From Clostridium sp. D53t1_180928_C8 (GTDB lineage Bacteria > Bacillota > Clostridia > Clostridiales > Clostridiaceae), in the NCBI RefSeq assembly GCF_015667795.1, contig NZ_JADPEL010000002.1, forward strand, positions 233,212 to 297,211: DNA of 64,000 nucleotides. The letters run 5' to 3'. The translations under genes were made by a program, and so were the position numbers. Under the pieces are notes generated by a model. The model searched no databases. It saw only the letters and a list, made by a program, of their open reading frames with translations, and was not told the DNA's origin. Shown here piece by piece: positions 44,014 to 53,618 of the stretch (the first letter of the stretch is position 1; each line of letters begins with the position of its first letter).

Positions 44014-46566
44014 ATGAATAAGCAAAAAATTATGGCTTTACTATTAACTAGCGTAATAATTAGTAATCAAACTCCACCGTTAGTTAATGCTACAACATTG
44101 GAGGGTAATAAAAATACTATATTTGAAGAAAATGAAAACATAATAATTAATAATGAAACAAATGATATATTAGATAATGAAAATACTAACGACCCTGAAA
44201 ACGATAAAATTAATGAATCCATAAATTCCAATAAAACTAATCCTAATGAAGAAATAACAGGAATCCCTGTTGAAACTCCAGTAGAAGAACCTAGTAAGCC
44301 ATCACTTGAAATTCCAATAGAAACACCAGACGAAAGTATTGATGAAAATACGGATGTTAACGATAGTGACTTAGTTCCTTATGCCGCTTGGGAATATAAT
44401 TCTTATTTGATTGATGAAGTTACTTCTAAAACTGGAGTTTCTGATATAAACAAAATTACTTATGGTGACTTAAAAAAAATTAAGATGCTTGATTTATCGT
44501 ATAGTATTTCAGGTCTACCTAAAATAATTTCAAAATTCACTTCTCTAGTTTCACTAAATGCTCCTCTTTGTATTTCAGGGTCAGATTATGATAATTTTTT
44601 TGATGTTTTATCACAATTAACTTCTCTTGAGGAGTTAGATATATCTAATAATAATTTATCTACTATTCCAGAGAGTATTGCTAATTTAGTTAATTTAAAA
44701 GCCCTATATCTAAATGGAAATAACTTTTATTCCATTCCAAATTCTATTTTAAAACTATCTAATCTAAAGTATTTAGAATTATCTCAATGTGAATTAAATG
44801 AATTACCTAAAGATATAAATAATCTATCTAATTTAATTTCCTTAGAACTATCTGAAAATTATTTATCTAGCTTACCAACTAGTATTAGTAATATGACTTC
44901 TTTAAGATATTTAGGATTCGATAAAAATAACTTTTCTGAATTCCCTACTGAAGTTTTAAAGCTAGAAAGTTTAGAGGATTTAGTATTAAGTAATAATAAT
45001 TTAGTTACACTTCCTGATAGTATTTCAAATATGGATGGAGATAAAATACCATTTACGCTTAATATAACTAATAATCAAGTTTATTCCAGTCCAGAAATAA
45101 CAAATCAAAATTTAATTTGTTATAACAACTTTTTAGATCAGTCTTATTATGGCTTCCCTTATAATGCCCAATTAAGATTAGAAGAAAATCCTTTAAGATT
45201 AGATGTTAATGAAGTAATTTCAACCGAAAGATATAGAGAGTTTGTTTATGTTTATAAACTTTTATCACCATTTTACGGAACAACACAACCTTTAGATGAA
45301 AGAATTAAACTTGATTTAATGATTGATGATAAGGTTGTAACTCCAGAAGACCTATCTAAGCTTGATGAAGGTGTTTATACTGGTAAATTTAAAATACAAG
45401 GAAGCGATATAAATAATAAGGCTTCTGAAACAAGTGAAACTTTTAAAATATTAGTTGGTAATGTAGATCTTGAAGAAGATGAAAATAAACCTGATATTAA
45501 TATACCCGAAAATGCAACTGGAATAGTTCCAATTGAATATTGGGAAGAATGTACCCCTTTAATGGCAGCTACTTTTAATGCTTTAGGTGGTAAAGATATA
45601 TCAGAAATAACTTTTGAGGATTTAGCTACAGTAGAAACATTAATTTTAACAAATCAAGATTTAAATGATTTACCTCAATTATTAACTAAATATACTAATT
45701 TAAAATCTCTAAATATTAATGACAATAAATTTAGAACAATTCCTAAAGAGATATTTGAACTAAAGAGTTTAGAGGAGCTTTCTTTAGCCAATAATGGACT
45801 TACTTATATTTCTGATAAATTAAACACTCTTTCAAATTTATCTTATTTAGATTTATCATATAATGTTAATATCCAAGAATCTTTAGATAATGTGTTTAAT
45901 ATTACTTCTTTAACTAACCTTTATTTATTTGGATGCAATTTATATTATATAAGTGATAAAATAAACAATTTAACAAATTTATCTAATTTAGTTTTATCTT
46001 TTAATCAACTAACCTCTATTAAAGGTTCTGCAGATTCAATAGTTAAAATAGGTAATATATTTTTTGTAGAAGATAATTTTTACAAACAACTAATTTTAAA
46101 GAATAATGATATTACTTTATCTAAAGAGAATTTAACCGACAAAGAATACTTAAATAGCCTTGTAGAAATTAAAACTATAGATACTTATAACTCTACGGAT
46201 TTACGCGATGAATTAAATCCTGGACATACTTTAGAGTTCATAGTAAACGGAAATGTTGTTTCTGGTGAAGAACTTAGTAAATATCCTAATGGAACCTATG
46301 AAGCTACTTTAAAACTACAAAATGCAGATATAAGTAACACTTGTGCAATTACTACCGATACTGTAAAAATTAAAATTGAGAATAATAACACAACGTTAAA
46401 TCCAAATACACCTAATAAGCCTTCAACTGATAACTCTAATGGATCTAAACCTAATAAATTACCTCAAACAGGTGATATGGGTAGTTTAGGATTTTTATTC
46501 ACTGGATTATTATCTTTAGCTGGTGGTTCTAGTATTATAAATAAAAAGAAATTAATAAAAAAATAA
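44014..46566 (+). CDS. Leucine-rich-repeat surface protein with LPQTG sortase anchor
   Basis: 850 residues. Signal peptide (~1-27), a Glu/Asn/Pro-rich spacer (~30-120), then two units of the same plan: a helical cap (W-E-Y-N-S-Y / W-E-E-C-T-P), an LRR array (L-x-x-L-x-L-x-x-N-x-L) and an Ig-like domain ending in K-L-Q/K-I-Q. The LRR blocks lie at ~155-345 and ~525-700. The C-terminus has L-P-Q-T-G (~816-820), a hydrophobic helix and a Lys tail, so sortase links it to peptidoglycan. Probably an adhesin or host-interaction protein. No sortase gene in the window. RBS AGGGGG. Confidence 0.88.
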   Translation: MNKQKIMALLLTSVIISNQTPPLVNATTLEGNKNTIFEENENIIINNETNDILDNENTNDPENDKINESINSNKTNPNEEITGIPVETPVEEPSKPSLEIPIETPDESIDENTDVNDSDLVPYAAWEYNSYLIDEVTSKTGVSDINKITYGDLKKIKMLDLSYSISGLPKIISKFTSLVSLNAPLCISGSDYDNFFDVLSQLTSLEELDISNNNLSTIPESIANLVNLKALYLNGNNFYSIPNSILKLSNLKYLELSQCELNELPKDINNLSNLISLELSENYLSSLPTSISNMTSLRYLGFDKNNFSEFPTEVLKLESLEDLVLSNNNLVTLPDSISNMDGDKIPFTLNITNNQVYSSPEITNQNLICYNNFLDQSYYGFPYNAQLRLEENPLRLDVNEVISTERYREFVYVYKLLSPFYGTTQPLDERIKLDLMIDDKVVTPEDLSKLDEGVYTGKFKIQGSDINNKASETSETFKILVGNVDLEEDENKPDINIPENATGIVPIEYWEECTPLMAATFNALGGKDISEITFEDLATVETLILTNQDLNDLPQLLTKYTNLKSLNINDNKFRTIPKEIFELKSLEELSLANNGLTYISDKLNTLSNLSYLDLSYNVNIQESLDNVFNITSLTNLYLFGCNLYYISDKINNLTNLSNLVLSFNQLTSIKGSADSIVKIGNIFFVEDNFYKQLILKNNDITLSKENLTDKEYLNSLVEIKTIDTYNSTDLRDELNPGHTLEFIVNGNVVSGEELSKYPNGTYEATLKLQNADISNTCAITTDTVKIKIENNNTTLNPNTPNKPSTDNSNGSKPNKLPQTGDMGSLGFLFTGLLSLAGGSSIINKKKLIKK

Positions 46567-46590
46567 CGCTTCATTAATTATATTATTTTT

Positions 46591-46625
46591 GTAAATTCCT
46601 CCAATGGAATATTGGAGGAATTTAC
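46591..46625 (+). terminator. Terminator of the LRR gene
   Basis: Perfect 15-bp arms (46591-46605, 46611-46625) with a 5-base loop shortly after the stop codon; T-tail weak. Confidence 0.75.
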
Positions 46626-46924
46626 TTTATAATTATTTACATAACTTCCACAAACTATAAATAAAATATTTTATACCAAACAATTTAATCAAAAAAATTT
46701 CACACTTTTTTGGAACCGTTTCTATTTTTACTTTGAACTCCCTTTATTTTTAAAGTAAATAGAGAAACAATAGTTAATGATTAATATATGCTATGTATAT
46801 ATTAATCATTAACTAAAAAAATTTATATGCTCATTCTTCTAACACTTAACATAAATTATAGTAATATAGCCTTTTCTCATTACTGAGATAACTCTATAAT
46901 ACTAACTTTTTTTACTGTGTATTT
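46626..46924. other. Intergenic region between convergent genes
   Basis: About 300 bp without an ORF between the two flanking terminators. It holds the long palindrome at 46771-46815; nothing else recognised. Confidence 0.5.
46771..46815. repeat. Long perfect inverted repeat of unknown role
   Basis: 18-bp perfect arms (46771-46788, 46798-46815) with a 9-base centre, between two genes that already have their own terminators. On the plus strand it is followed by A7, so on neither strand does a T-run follow the stem as in a terminator. Confidence 0.6.
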
Positions 46925-46967
46925 AAAATAAACGACGAGGTTTAATTTTTGCCTCGTCGTTTATTTT
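46925..46967 (-). terminator. Terminator of the Sel1-repeat gene
   Basis: 16-bp perfect arms with a GC-rich core (CGACGAGG/CCTCGTCG) and a T-run on the minus strand. It begins inside the stop codon of the gene. Confidence 0.88.
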
Positions 46968-49566
46968 ATTGAAGTCTTTCCTCAATCTTAATAACATTAA
47001 AATATATAGCCTTCTCTTGCAAATCATAATAAATTGTTTTATCTTGTGGTCTTCTAGTATTGTACCACTCAATTAAATCATTAATTACCTCATAAACTCC
47101 ACAAATTATAAGCTTTCCAAGTTTTTTAACAATTATTAATTCCTCCACAGTAACTATTCCACTACTTTGAACTTCCTTTAATTTATCTTTTAAAAAAATA
47201 TATTTACATTTGTTTACTCCTAAACTTTGTCCTTCCATTGAAATTTCAAATGCTTCTTTATATTTATTGTTTTCATTTAATTTATTATTATATAGATACG
47301 CTGCAAGCTGTCCATAGCACTCTAAATTACCAAGTTCTATTCCATCTCTATATAATTGTATAATCTCATCTTTATCTATATCTATTAAGCCCTGTTCCCC
47401 TAAATATCCCTTAATATATTTTGATGTTCCAACATCTATTTCTTTAATTTCATCAATTAATTCATATCCCTTTTCTTTGTTTTCCTCAACACCTATTCCC
47501 TTAAAACAATAATATACAAGCTTTTCTTTTCCCTTTAATGCATCTAAATCTATAAGCTTAAATACATAGTATATAGCTTTTATATCACTTCTTCTGCCTC
47601 CAATTCCCTTCTCATATATCTCTATTAATTTTTCTGTTGCTTCAATATCATTTTCTTTGGCTGCTTTTTCATACCATTTAATTGCTAAGTCTATATTTCT
47701 ACTTAAAAATATTCCTAATTTATACCAATCTCCTAACTTAATCATGGCTTTAACATATTTAGTTTCAGCTGCTAAAGTATAGTAATAATAAGCTTTTTCA
47801 TAATTTTGCTCTATTCCAATTCCCTTTTCATATATATATCCATACTTAAATATTGATTCCTTTAACTCATTTTCTACTCCAAATTTTATATAAGTTACAA
47901 GCTCATTTTTATTAACATCTTTTCCCTCTTTTATTTCAGTAATCATTATACAAGCTAAATAATCTGCTGCATAAGGTGAACCTAATTCATATGCCTCCTT
48001 TAATAAGGCTTTAACAATATCACTTGTCTTATCTCCAAATTTATTTAATCTATAATATGCAACTGCTAAAACATACATGGCATGAGGCTCTTTTTTAGCT
48101 GCTGCTATCTCCATATATTCCATTGCCTTTTCTAGATTTTTTTCAACGCATTCTCCATTGTAATATATTATTCCTAACCTTTGTGTACACTTTAAATTTC
48201 CCTCTTCATGTCCTTGTCCATATATTAAAATAGCTTGATTAATTAGCCCTTCATCTTCATATACTTTTCCAACCTTGAAATATATACTTCTATCGCCAAA
48301 CTCAATTGCTTTGTTATATAGTTCTAATGCATTATATACATCTTTCTTTACATGAAGACCTTTTAAATACATTTCTGCGAGAGATTCTATACAGTTTGTG
48401 TCTAAAGATAAATACCCTTTACTTAAATAGTAATATGCCTTTTTATAATTAACTTCTAAGCATATACCTTCTAAATAAGATCTTCCTATTATATAGTAAG
48501 CATCCTCATAATCATTTTCTGCCGCTCTCTCAACCCAATAATATGCACTTACTAGATTTTCCTCGCATCCCTCTCCATTTTTATACATTAATGATAAAGC
48601 ATATTGTGATGCTGGTAGGTTGTTTTCAGCAGCTTTCTTATGCCACTTAAAGGCTTTTTCCTCATCTTTATCTACACCCAAGCCATTATAATAAGCACGT
48701 CCTAATTGATAATATGCACCTACATAGTCATTTTCTGCACTCTTTTGAAACCACATAAATGCTTTGTTATTATCCTTAATAACTCCATTTCCTTCTGAAA
48801 ATAATACACCTAAGGAATATTGTGCAAAAGCATTCCCCTTTATTGCAGCTTTATAATACCATTGATATGCAATTTCATAATTTTTACTTACGCCTATACC
48901 TTTATCATAAAATAACCCAAGATAAGTTTCTGCATATTCATCCTTAAATTTTGCTGCATCTAAAAAATATTTATAGGCTTTTTTACTATCTTTTTTAACA
49001 CCTCTGCCAAAATAATAATTCTCACCTTTTTCAAGAAGCAAACGAACCATCTCTTCTTTAGCTGGAGATTCTTCTACTATATTTTCAACATTTTTTCCTG
49101 CAACTTTTTCTATATCATTTTTTTTCTCTGGCAAATACTTTTTAAATATCTCTTTTTCCGATTCTAATAAACCTCCTAATATTAAAGAATAGTTTTCTTC
49201 ACCATAATTAGTAACAAACCAAGCTAAAATCTCATATAACATTTTCATTTCTGAAAGTTCATCTTCAGAAGCTGTACATTTAGAATAGTTTACTCTAATC
49301 TTCTCAGCCCATAATCTAATCTTTTCTAATATATCAGCGGGTATTATATTTATTTCTTTTAGTAGCCTTAATCTTTTTTCCCAATTAAGCTTCTCATCAT
49401 ATAATATATTATTTTTCTTATATATATAATAAATAATATCACCAATTATAGCATTAATACTTTCCTCTATATCATCATGAGTTGTCTTTTTCTTTAACTC
49501 TTCTATATCTTCATATATATCCCTAAACTCTAGCTTTAAGAAATCATAACTAAAGATTTTGTTCAT
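46966..49566 (-). CDS. Sel1-like repeat protein (866 aa)
   Basis: A helical N-terminal ~150 residues of unknown type is followed by about eighteen 36-residue Sel1/TPR-like repeats: A-x-x-Y-L-G-x-x-Y-x-x-G-x-G-V-x-x-x-x-x-K-A, clearest at ~165-520. A divergent ~100-residue C-terminal part follows. No signal peptide or membrane segment, so probably a cytoplasmic scaffold for protein-protein interactions. Partner unknown; no effector or secretion genes lie beside it. Monocistronic with its own terminator. Confidence 0.85.
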   Translation of the reverse strand: MNKIFSYDFLKLEFRDIYEDIEELKKKTTHDDIEESINAIIGDIIYYIYKKNNILYDEKLNWEKRLRLLKEINIIPADILEKIRLWAEKIRVNYSKCTASEDELSEMKMLYEILAWFVTNYGEENYSLILGGLLESEKEIFKKYLPEKKNDIEKVAGKNVENIVEESPAKEEMVRLLLEKGENYYFGRGVKKDSKKAYKYFLDAAKFKDEYAETYLGLFYDKGIGVSKNYEIAYQWYYKAAIKGNAFAQYSLGVLFSEGNGVIKDNNKAFMWFQKSAENDYVGAYYQLGRAYYNGLGVDKDEEKAFKWHKKAAENNLPASQYALSLMYKNGEGCEENLVSAYYWVERAAENDYEDAYYIIGRSYLEGICLEVNYKKAYYYLSKGYLSLDTNCIESLAEMYLKGLHVKKDVYNALELYNKAIEFGDRSIYFKVGKVYEDEGLINQAILIYGQGHEEGNLKCTQRLGIIYYNGECVEKNLEKAMEYMEIAAAKKEPHAMYVLAVAYYRLNKFGDKTSDIVKALLKEAYELGSPYAADYLACIMITEIKEGKDVNKNELVTYIKFGVENELKESIFKYGYIYEKGIGIEQNYEKAYYYYTLAAETKYVKAMIKLGDWYKLGIFLSRNIDLAIKWYEKAAKENDIEATEKLIEIYEKGIGGRRSDIKAIYYVFKLIDLDALKGKEKLVYYCFKGIGVEENKEKGYELIDEIKEIDVGTSKYIKGYLGEQGLIDIDKDEIIQLYRDGIELGNLECYGQLAAYLYNNKLNENNKYKEAFEISMEGQSLGVNKCKYIFLKDKLKEVQSSGIVTVEELIIVKKLGKLIICGVYEVINDLIEWYNTRRPQDKTIYYDLQEKAIYFNVIKIEERLQ

Positions 49567-49640
49567 ATATCCTCCAATGTTATTACTTCTACTATTAGTT
49601 TATTATATGGTTAATGTCTTTATTACGCATCAATTGTAAT

Positions 49641-49697
49641 AAAAAATGCCTTTTAGGCAAATAAAACTCCCAGTATCCATAGGATACTGGGAGTTTT
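49641..49697 (-). terminator. Tandem terminators of the amino acid ABC operon
   Basis: A strong hairpin with 16-bp arms (49663-49678, 49682-49697) and a T-rich tail, followed on the minus strand by a small GCC-TAAAA-GGC hairpin with T6 (about 49641-49660). Confidence 0.85.
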
Positions 49698-49718
49698 TTA
49701 TTACCTTAAAGATATTAA

Positions 49719-50441
49719 TTATAATACCTTTGATAAAAAGTCTATTGTTCTTGAATTTTGGGGATTTAGGAATATTTCTTCTGGAGTTCCTTGCTCTACT
49801 ATATTCCCATTATCCATAAATAAAATTCTATCTCCAACCTCTCTTGCAAAGCCCATTTCATGAGTAACAACTACCATTGTCATTCCTTCTTTTGCAAGAT
49901 CTTTCATAACACTTAAAACTTCACCAACCATTTCTGGATCTAATGCAGAAGTTGGTTCATCAAATAGCATAACATCTGGTTCCATAGCTAGCGCTCTTGC
50001 TATTGCTATTCTTTGCTTTTGTCCACCTGAAAGTGATGATGGATAAGCTTTTGCCTTATCAGTTAATCCAACTCTCTCAAGTAATTCCATTGCCTTTTTT
50101 TCTGCTTGTTCTTTACTAATTCCTTTAACCTTAACTGGAGCTATAGTTAAATTTTGTAACACTGTCTTATGTGGGAAAAGATTAAATTGTTGGAATACCA
50201 TTCCCATTTTTTCTCTTATTTTATTTATATCTACTTTTTTATCTGTAATATCATTACCTTCAAATATTATTTGTCCTGAAGTTGGTTCTTCTAATAGATT
50301 TAAACATCTTAAGAATGTACTCTTTCCTGAACCTGATGGACCTATTACAACTACAACTTCACCCTTCTCAATATGCTCATCTATACCTTTTAAAACATCA
50401 TTTTTTCCAAAACTTTTATAAAGATTATTAACGTGAATCAC
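49719..50441 (-). CDS. glnQ: Polar amino acid ABC transporter ATPase
   Basis: 240 residues. Walker [11 protein letters not shown]-loop [11 protein letters not shown], signature L-S-G-G-Q-K-Q-R, Walker [14 protein letters not shown]. GlnQ/HisP-type subunit that powers the permease encoded upstream, whose 3' end it overlaps by 14 bases. The gene symbol is by family; the true substrate is not known. Confidence 0.88.
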   Translation of the reverse strand: MIHVNNLYKSFGKNDVLKGIDEHIEKGEVVVVIGPSGSGKSTFLRCLNLLEEPTSGQIIFEGNDITDKKVDINKIREKMGMVFQQFNLFPHKTVLQNLTIAPVKVKGISKEQAEKKAMELLERVGLTDKAKAYPSSLSGGQKQRIAIARALAMEPDVMLFDEPTSALDPEMVGEVLSVMKDLAKEGMTMVVVTHEMGFAREVGDRILFMDNGNIVEQGTPEEIFLNPQNSRTIDFLSKVL

Positions 50442-51108
50442 TTTTTTTCATTCTCCTTTCTATAAGAGATATAATTCTACCTAATGTAAATGTCATAATA
50501 AAGTAGAATCCTGCTGCTACTATATATGGCTCTAAACCTCTATATGTAGAACCTACTACAACCTTCGATGCAAACATAAGCTCATTAACCCCTATTATTG
50601 AAGCCATTGATGATTCCTTAATTATTGCAACGAATTCATTTCCGATTGCCGGTAATATATTTTTAACAGCTTGAGGTATTACTATTAAAACCATTGCTGT
50701 ACTTTTTCTCATTCCTAAACTTCTTGCAGCTTCCATTTGTCCTTTATCCACCGCTTCTATACCTGCTCTTACAATTTCTGATACATATGCTGCTGAATTT
50801 AGTGCAATTGCTATTATTGCTGATGTAAATGGACTTAAATCTATTCCAAAGAACATCTTAGAACCAGCATACATAATTAAGATTTGTAATAGCATTGGAG
50901 TTCCTCTAATTATTTCAATATAAACTACTGCTATTATTTTTAAAGGCTTGATCTTCCAAATATGAAAGTTTGAAGTCTTCATAAAGAATAATAAAGAACC
51001 AAATAATGCCCCAAAAAGTACTGTAATTAAAGAAATTAATAATGTATATTTAACACCCTCTAAATAATAAGGCATATAATCTGGCACGAAACTAAAATCA
51101 AAATTCAT
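50428..51108 (-). CDS. Polar amino acid ABC transporter permease
   Basis: 226 residues with five membrane helices typical of the HisM/GlnP family ([10 protein letters not shown] start; [23 protein letters not shown] loop). A single permease gene implies a homodimer. It follows the binding-protein gene after a 150-base gap with a hairpin. Confidence 0.88.
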   Translation of the reverse strand: MNFDFSFVPDYMPYYLEGVKYTLLISLITVLFGALFGSLLFFMKTSNFHIWKIKPLKIIAVVYIEIIRGTPMLLQILIMYAGSKMFFGIDLSPFTSAIIAIALNSAAYVSEIVRAGIEAVDKGQMEAARSLGMRKSTAMVLIVIPQAVKNILPAIGNEFVAIIKESSMASIIGVNELMFASKVVVGSTYRGLEPYIVAAGFYFIMTFTLGRIISLIERRMKKSDSR

Positions 51109-51146
51109 TTTTTTATCCCCCTCTTTTTTATATAAAATTTACTATT

Positions 51147-51177
51147 TAGCAGAGCCTTGCCCCATTAGGCTCTGCTA
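51147..51177 (-). promoter_or_regulatory. Intercistronic hairpin between binding protein and permease genes
   Basis: 11-bp perfect arms TAGCAGAGCCT (51147-51157) and its complement (51167-51177), without an immediate T-run. Likely a partial terminator or mRNA-stabilising stem that gives the binding protein higher expression than the membrane parts, as is common in such operons. Confidence 0.6.
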
Positions 51178-51262
51178 TAACTAAATTTTATAATTTATTC
51201 TAAAGTTTATTCTTACTAAAATAGCCCCAATTTAGTAAACAAAACTCTACAATCTAATTTAA

Positions 51263-52123
51263 CTATTCATCTTCTCCAACTATTTTTACACTTCCAGCTA
51301 ATTCATTAGCTTTTACTATATACTCGTCCATCTTTCCAGTTTCATTTAACTCTTTAATAACTTCATTTACTTTAGCTAATAGTTGTTCATTATTTTTAGC
51401 AACACCTACTGCATTTCCACCTGTCTTTTCTTCGTATGTTGGCTCTCCAACTGCTAATTCTGGGTTAGTTTTAACTGCCATTTCTGCAACTGGCTTTTCC
51501 ATAACTATTGCATCAACTTTTCCAGCTTTTAATTCTAAAATTAAGTTATTAACGTTAGCTAATTGTTGTAAATCAGCATTTGGAATTTCAGCTTTTGCAA
51601 TTTGCTCTTGAGTAGAACCTAATTGAACACCAACTTTTGATCCTTCTAAATCCTTAAATGTCTTAAACTTGTCCGCATCTTCTGATCTTACTAATATTCC
51701 ATGTTTTGAGTTATAATAAACTTCTGAGAAATCTACTACTTTAGCTCTTTCTTCAGTAGGATTCATACCTGAAATTACTAAATCAACTTTTCCTGCAGGT
51801 AATGCTGCTACTAACGCATCAAAGTCCATTTCTTGAATTACTAAATCAACTCCTAATGCATCTGCAATTTCATTAGCTATATCTACATCGAATCCCCCAA
51901 CAACATCTTTTCCATTTTCATCTATATAGTGGAATTCATAAGGTGCATAATCTGCACTCATTCCAACAACTACTTTTCCCTTTTCTTGAATTGTATCTAA
52001 TAAATCTTTCCCTTTATTTCCAGCTGCAGTTTTGTTATCAGATGCCCCACATCCAACAAACCCCATAGTCATTATTCCTAATAATGCACATGCAACTACT
52101 TTTTTAATTAATCCTTTTTTCAT
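51263..52123 (-). CDS. Amino acid ABC transporter substrate-binding lipoprotein
   Basis: 286 residues. Lipoprotein signal ending G-F-V-G-C (~25), then an SBP-family-3 domain: V-V-V-G-M-S-A-D-Y-A-P-Y-E-F, F-D-V-D-I-A-N-E-I-A, D-L-V-I-S-G-M-N-P-T-E-E-R. It captures a polar or basic amino acid outside the membrane. The ArgR-like palindromes in its promoter suggest arginine or a related amino acid; this is inference. Strong GGGGG ribosome site. Confidence 0.88.
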   Translation of the reverse strand: MKKGLIKKVVACALLGIMTMGFVGCGASDNKTAAGNKGKDLLDTIQEKGKVVVGMSADYAPYEFHYIDENGKDVVGGFDVDIANEIADALGVDLVIQEMDFDALVAALPAGKVDLVISGMNPTEERAKVVDFSEVYYNSKHGILVRSEDADKFKTFKDLEGSKVGVQLGSTQEQIAKAEIPNADLQQLANVNNLILELKAGKVDAIVMEKPVAEMAVKTNPELAVGEPTYEEKTGGNAVGVAKNNEQLLAKVNEVIKELNETGKMDEYIVKANELAGSVKIVGEDE

Positions 52124-52166
52124 ATTTAAATCCCCCTTATCATTCCTTGTAAAACATTTCCTTGAC

Positions 52167-52205
52167 TATGGTATAATTATACACCATATAATCATATTTA
52201 TGCAA
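52167..52205 (-). promoter_or_regulatory. Promoter with ArgR-like palindrome over the -10
   Basis: Minus-strand TTGCAT (52200-52205), 18-base spacer and TATAAT (52176-52181). The -10 lies inside a near-perfect dyad, TATGGTATAA/TTATACaCCATA (52167-52188), like the T-x-TATAATTATA-x-A core of ArgR boxes. A repressor bound here would block the binding-protein promoter. Confidence 0.5.
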
Positions 52206-52234
52206 TAGTTTTTTATATTTTTTATTATTTTTTA

Positions 52235-52250
52235 TATTTATGCATAAATA
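52235..52250. promoter_or_regulatory. Second palindrome upstream of the amino acid transporter
   Basis: TATTTATGCATAAATA, a perfect 16-bp palindrome about 30 bases upstream of the -35. ArgR-type regulators bind paired boxes, so it could be the second box. The rest of 52251-52475 is AT-rich, without an ORF. Confidence 0.4.
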
Positions 52251-52475
52251 CTATATTTTCAATGAATATTTTTAGGGTTTTTGCGCTTTTTTATAAATAC
52301 AAAATGTATATTTTTTATTAACACTTTATTTTTTTATACATATTTTTTGCATAAAACTCTATTTCTATTTATTAAATATTAAAGTCTTTGAAAATATTTA
52401 TTTTATTTTGTCCATTTTTTCGTACATATTGAATAAAATATTATGAACAACTTATATTTATTTAGGAGTGATTTA

Positions 52476-53558
52476 ATGTCTACATTAAAGGAAAGACATC
52501 TTTTCCCAGGTGGAAATACTTCAAAAGGGTTCTATTCATTTTATAGATATGTACTTCCACAAGATGATGCAAAACGCATCCTTTGTATAAAAGGAGGCCC
52601 TGGAACTGGTAAATCTCAATTAATGAAAAAGATTGGAGCTCACTTTAGCCAAAAAGGCTACACAATTGAATATCATCATTGTTCTTCTGATCCTAATTCT
52701 TTAGATGGAGTTTTAGTTAAAGAATTAAACATAGCTTTACTAGATGGTACTTCACCGCATATAGTTGATCCTATTAATCCCGGCGCTGTAGATGAAATAC
52801 TCAATATGGGTGATGCCCTTGATATGGATATGCTTGCTAAAAAGAAAAGAGAAATAATATCTTTAAACAAAGAAATAGGTAAAAACTTTAAAAGAGCTTA
52901 TAGATTCTTAGGTTCAGCTAAGTGTATTCATGATGATTGGAGTAATTTAAATTATGAAACTCTAGATTCTAATAAAATTTCTAATCTTCTTGAAAATTTG
53001 AAAAATAATATTTTTAAAACTGATAAGATAGGCTACGGTAATGAACGTCATTTATTTGCTACTGCAATTACTCCTGATGGAATAATTACTTATGCAGATT
53101 CTTTAAGCGCTGATTTTAAGAAAAAGTATGTTTTAAATGGTGGACCTGGATTTGGTAAAACTGATATTTTGAAATTTATAGGTAGTTGTGGTCAAAAGAA
53201 AGGTTATTTCATTGAATATATGCATGATCCTTTTGTTCCTGAACGTATCGAGCATATATTTATTCCTGAAGTTTCTACTTGTATTATAACTAATAATGAA
53301 ATTAATCAAGCTAATTATACTGGTATAGACTATAGTCTTCTTGATTACACTAAGTTTAGCCTATCTAGTGATAAACTTGATGATATAAAATATAATTCCG
53401 AGTTATTTTATAATTTAGTTAATAAAGGTATTTCTTTAATCCATAATGCTCATTTATTACATGATGAATTAGAAGCTTATTATATTAAAGCGATGGACTT
53501 CTCTGCTGCTGATGATATTTATGATAAAGTTATTAAAAAGCTAGAAAAATATGAATAG
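52476..53558 (+). CDS. Two-P-loop ATPase of unknown function (PRK06851-like)
   Basis: 360 residues. Two Walker A motifs in tandem: K-G-G-P-G-T-G-K-S-Q near residue 37 and N-G-G-P-G-F-G-K-T-D near residue 220, each starting a similar half. Early motif L-F-P-G-G-N-T-S-K-G-F. The layout matches the clostridial PRK06851-type family, whose role is not established. Members often occur near spore-related genes in other genomes; this is family knowledge, not visible here. The start at 52476 has TTAGGAGTG upstream; an ATG 11 codons earlier has no ribosome site. Monocistronic. Confidence 0.8.
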   Translation: MSTLKERHLFPGGNTSKGFYSFYRYVLPQDDAKRILCIKGGPGTGKSQLMKKIGAHFSQKGYTIEYHHCSSDPNSLDGVLVKELNIALLDGTSPHIVDPINPGAVDEILNMGDALDMDMLAKKKREIISLNKEIGKNFKRAYRFLGSAKCIHDDWSNLNYETLDSNKISNLLENLKNNIFKTDKIGYGNERHLFATAITPDGIITYADSLSADFKKKYVLNGGPGFGKTDILKFIGSCGQKKGYFIEYMHDPFVPERIEHIFIPEVSTCIITNNEINQANYTGIDYSLLDYTKFSLSSDKLDDIKYNSELFYNLVNKGISLIHNAHLLHDELEAYYIKAMDFSAADDIYDKVIKKLEKYE

Positions 53559-53571
53559 TTAAAATAAAACA

Positions 53572-53610
53572 GGCACTACACGTTATATCACTTGTAGTGC
53601 CCATTTTTTT
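53572..53610. terminator. Bidirectional terminator
   Basis: 9-bp perfect GC-containing arms (53572-53580, 53593-53601) with a plus-strand T7 tail, shared by the convergent ATPase and GH84 genes. Confidence 0.85.
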
Positions 53611-53618
53611 AGATTAGA

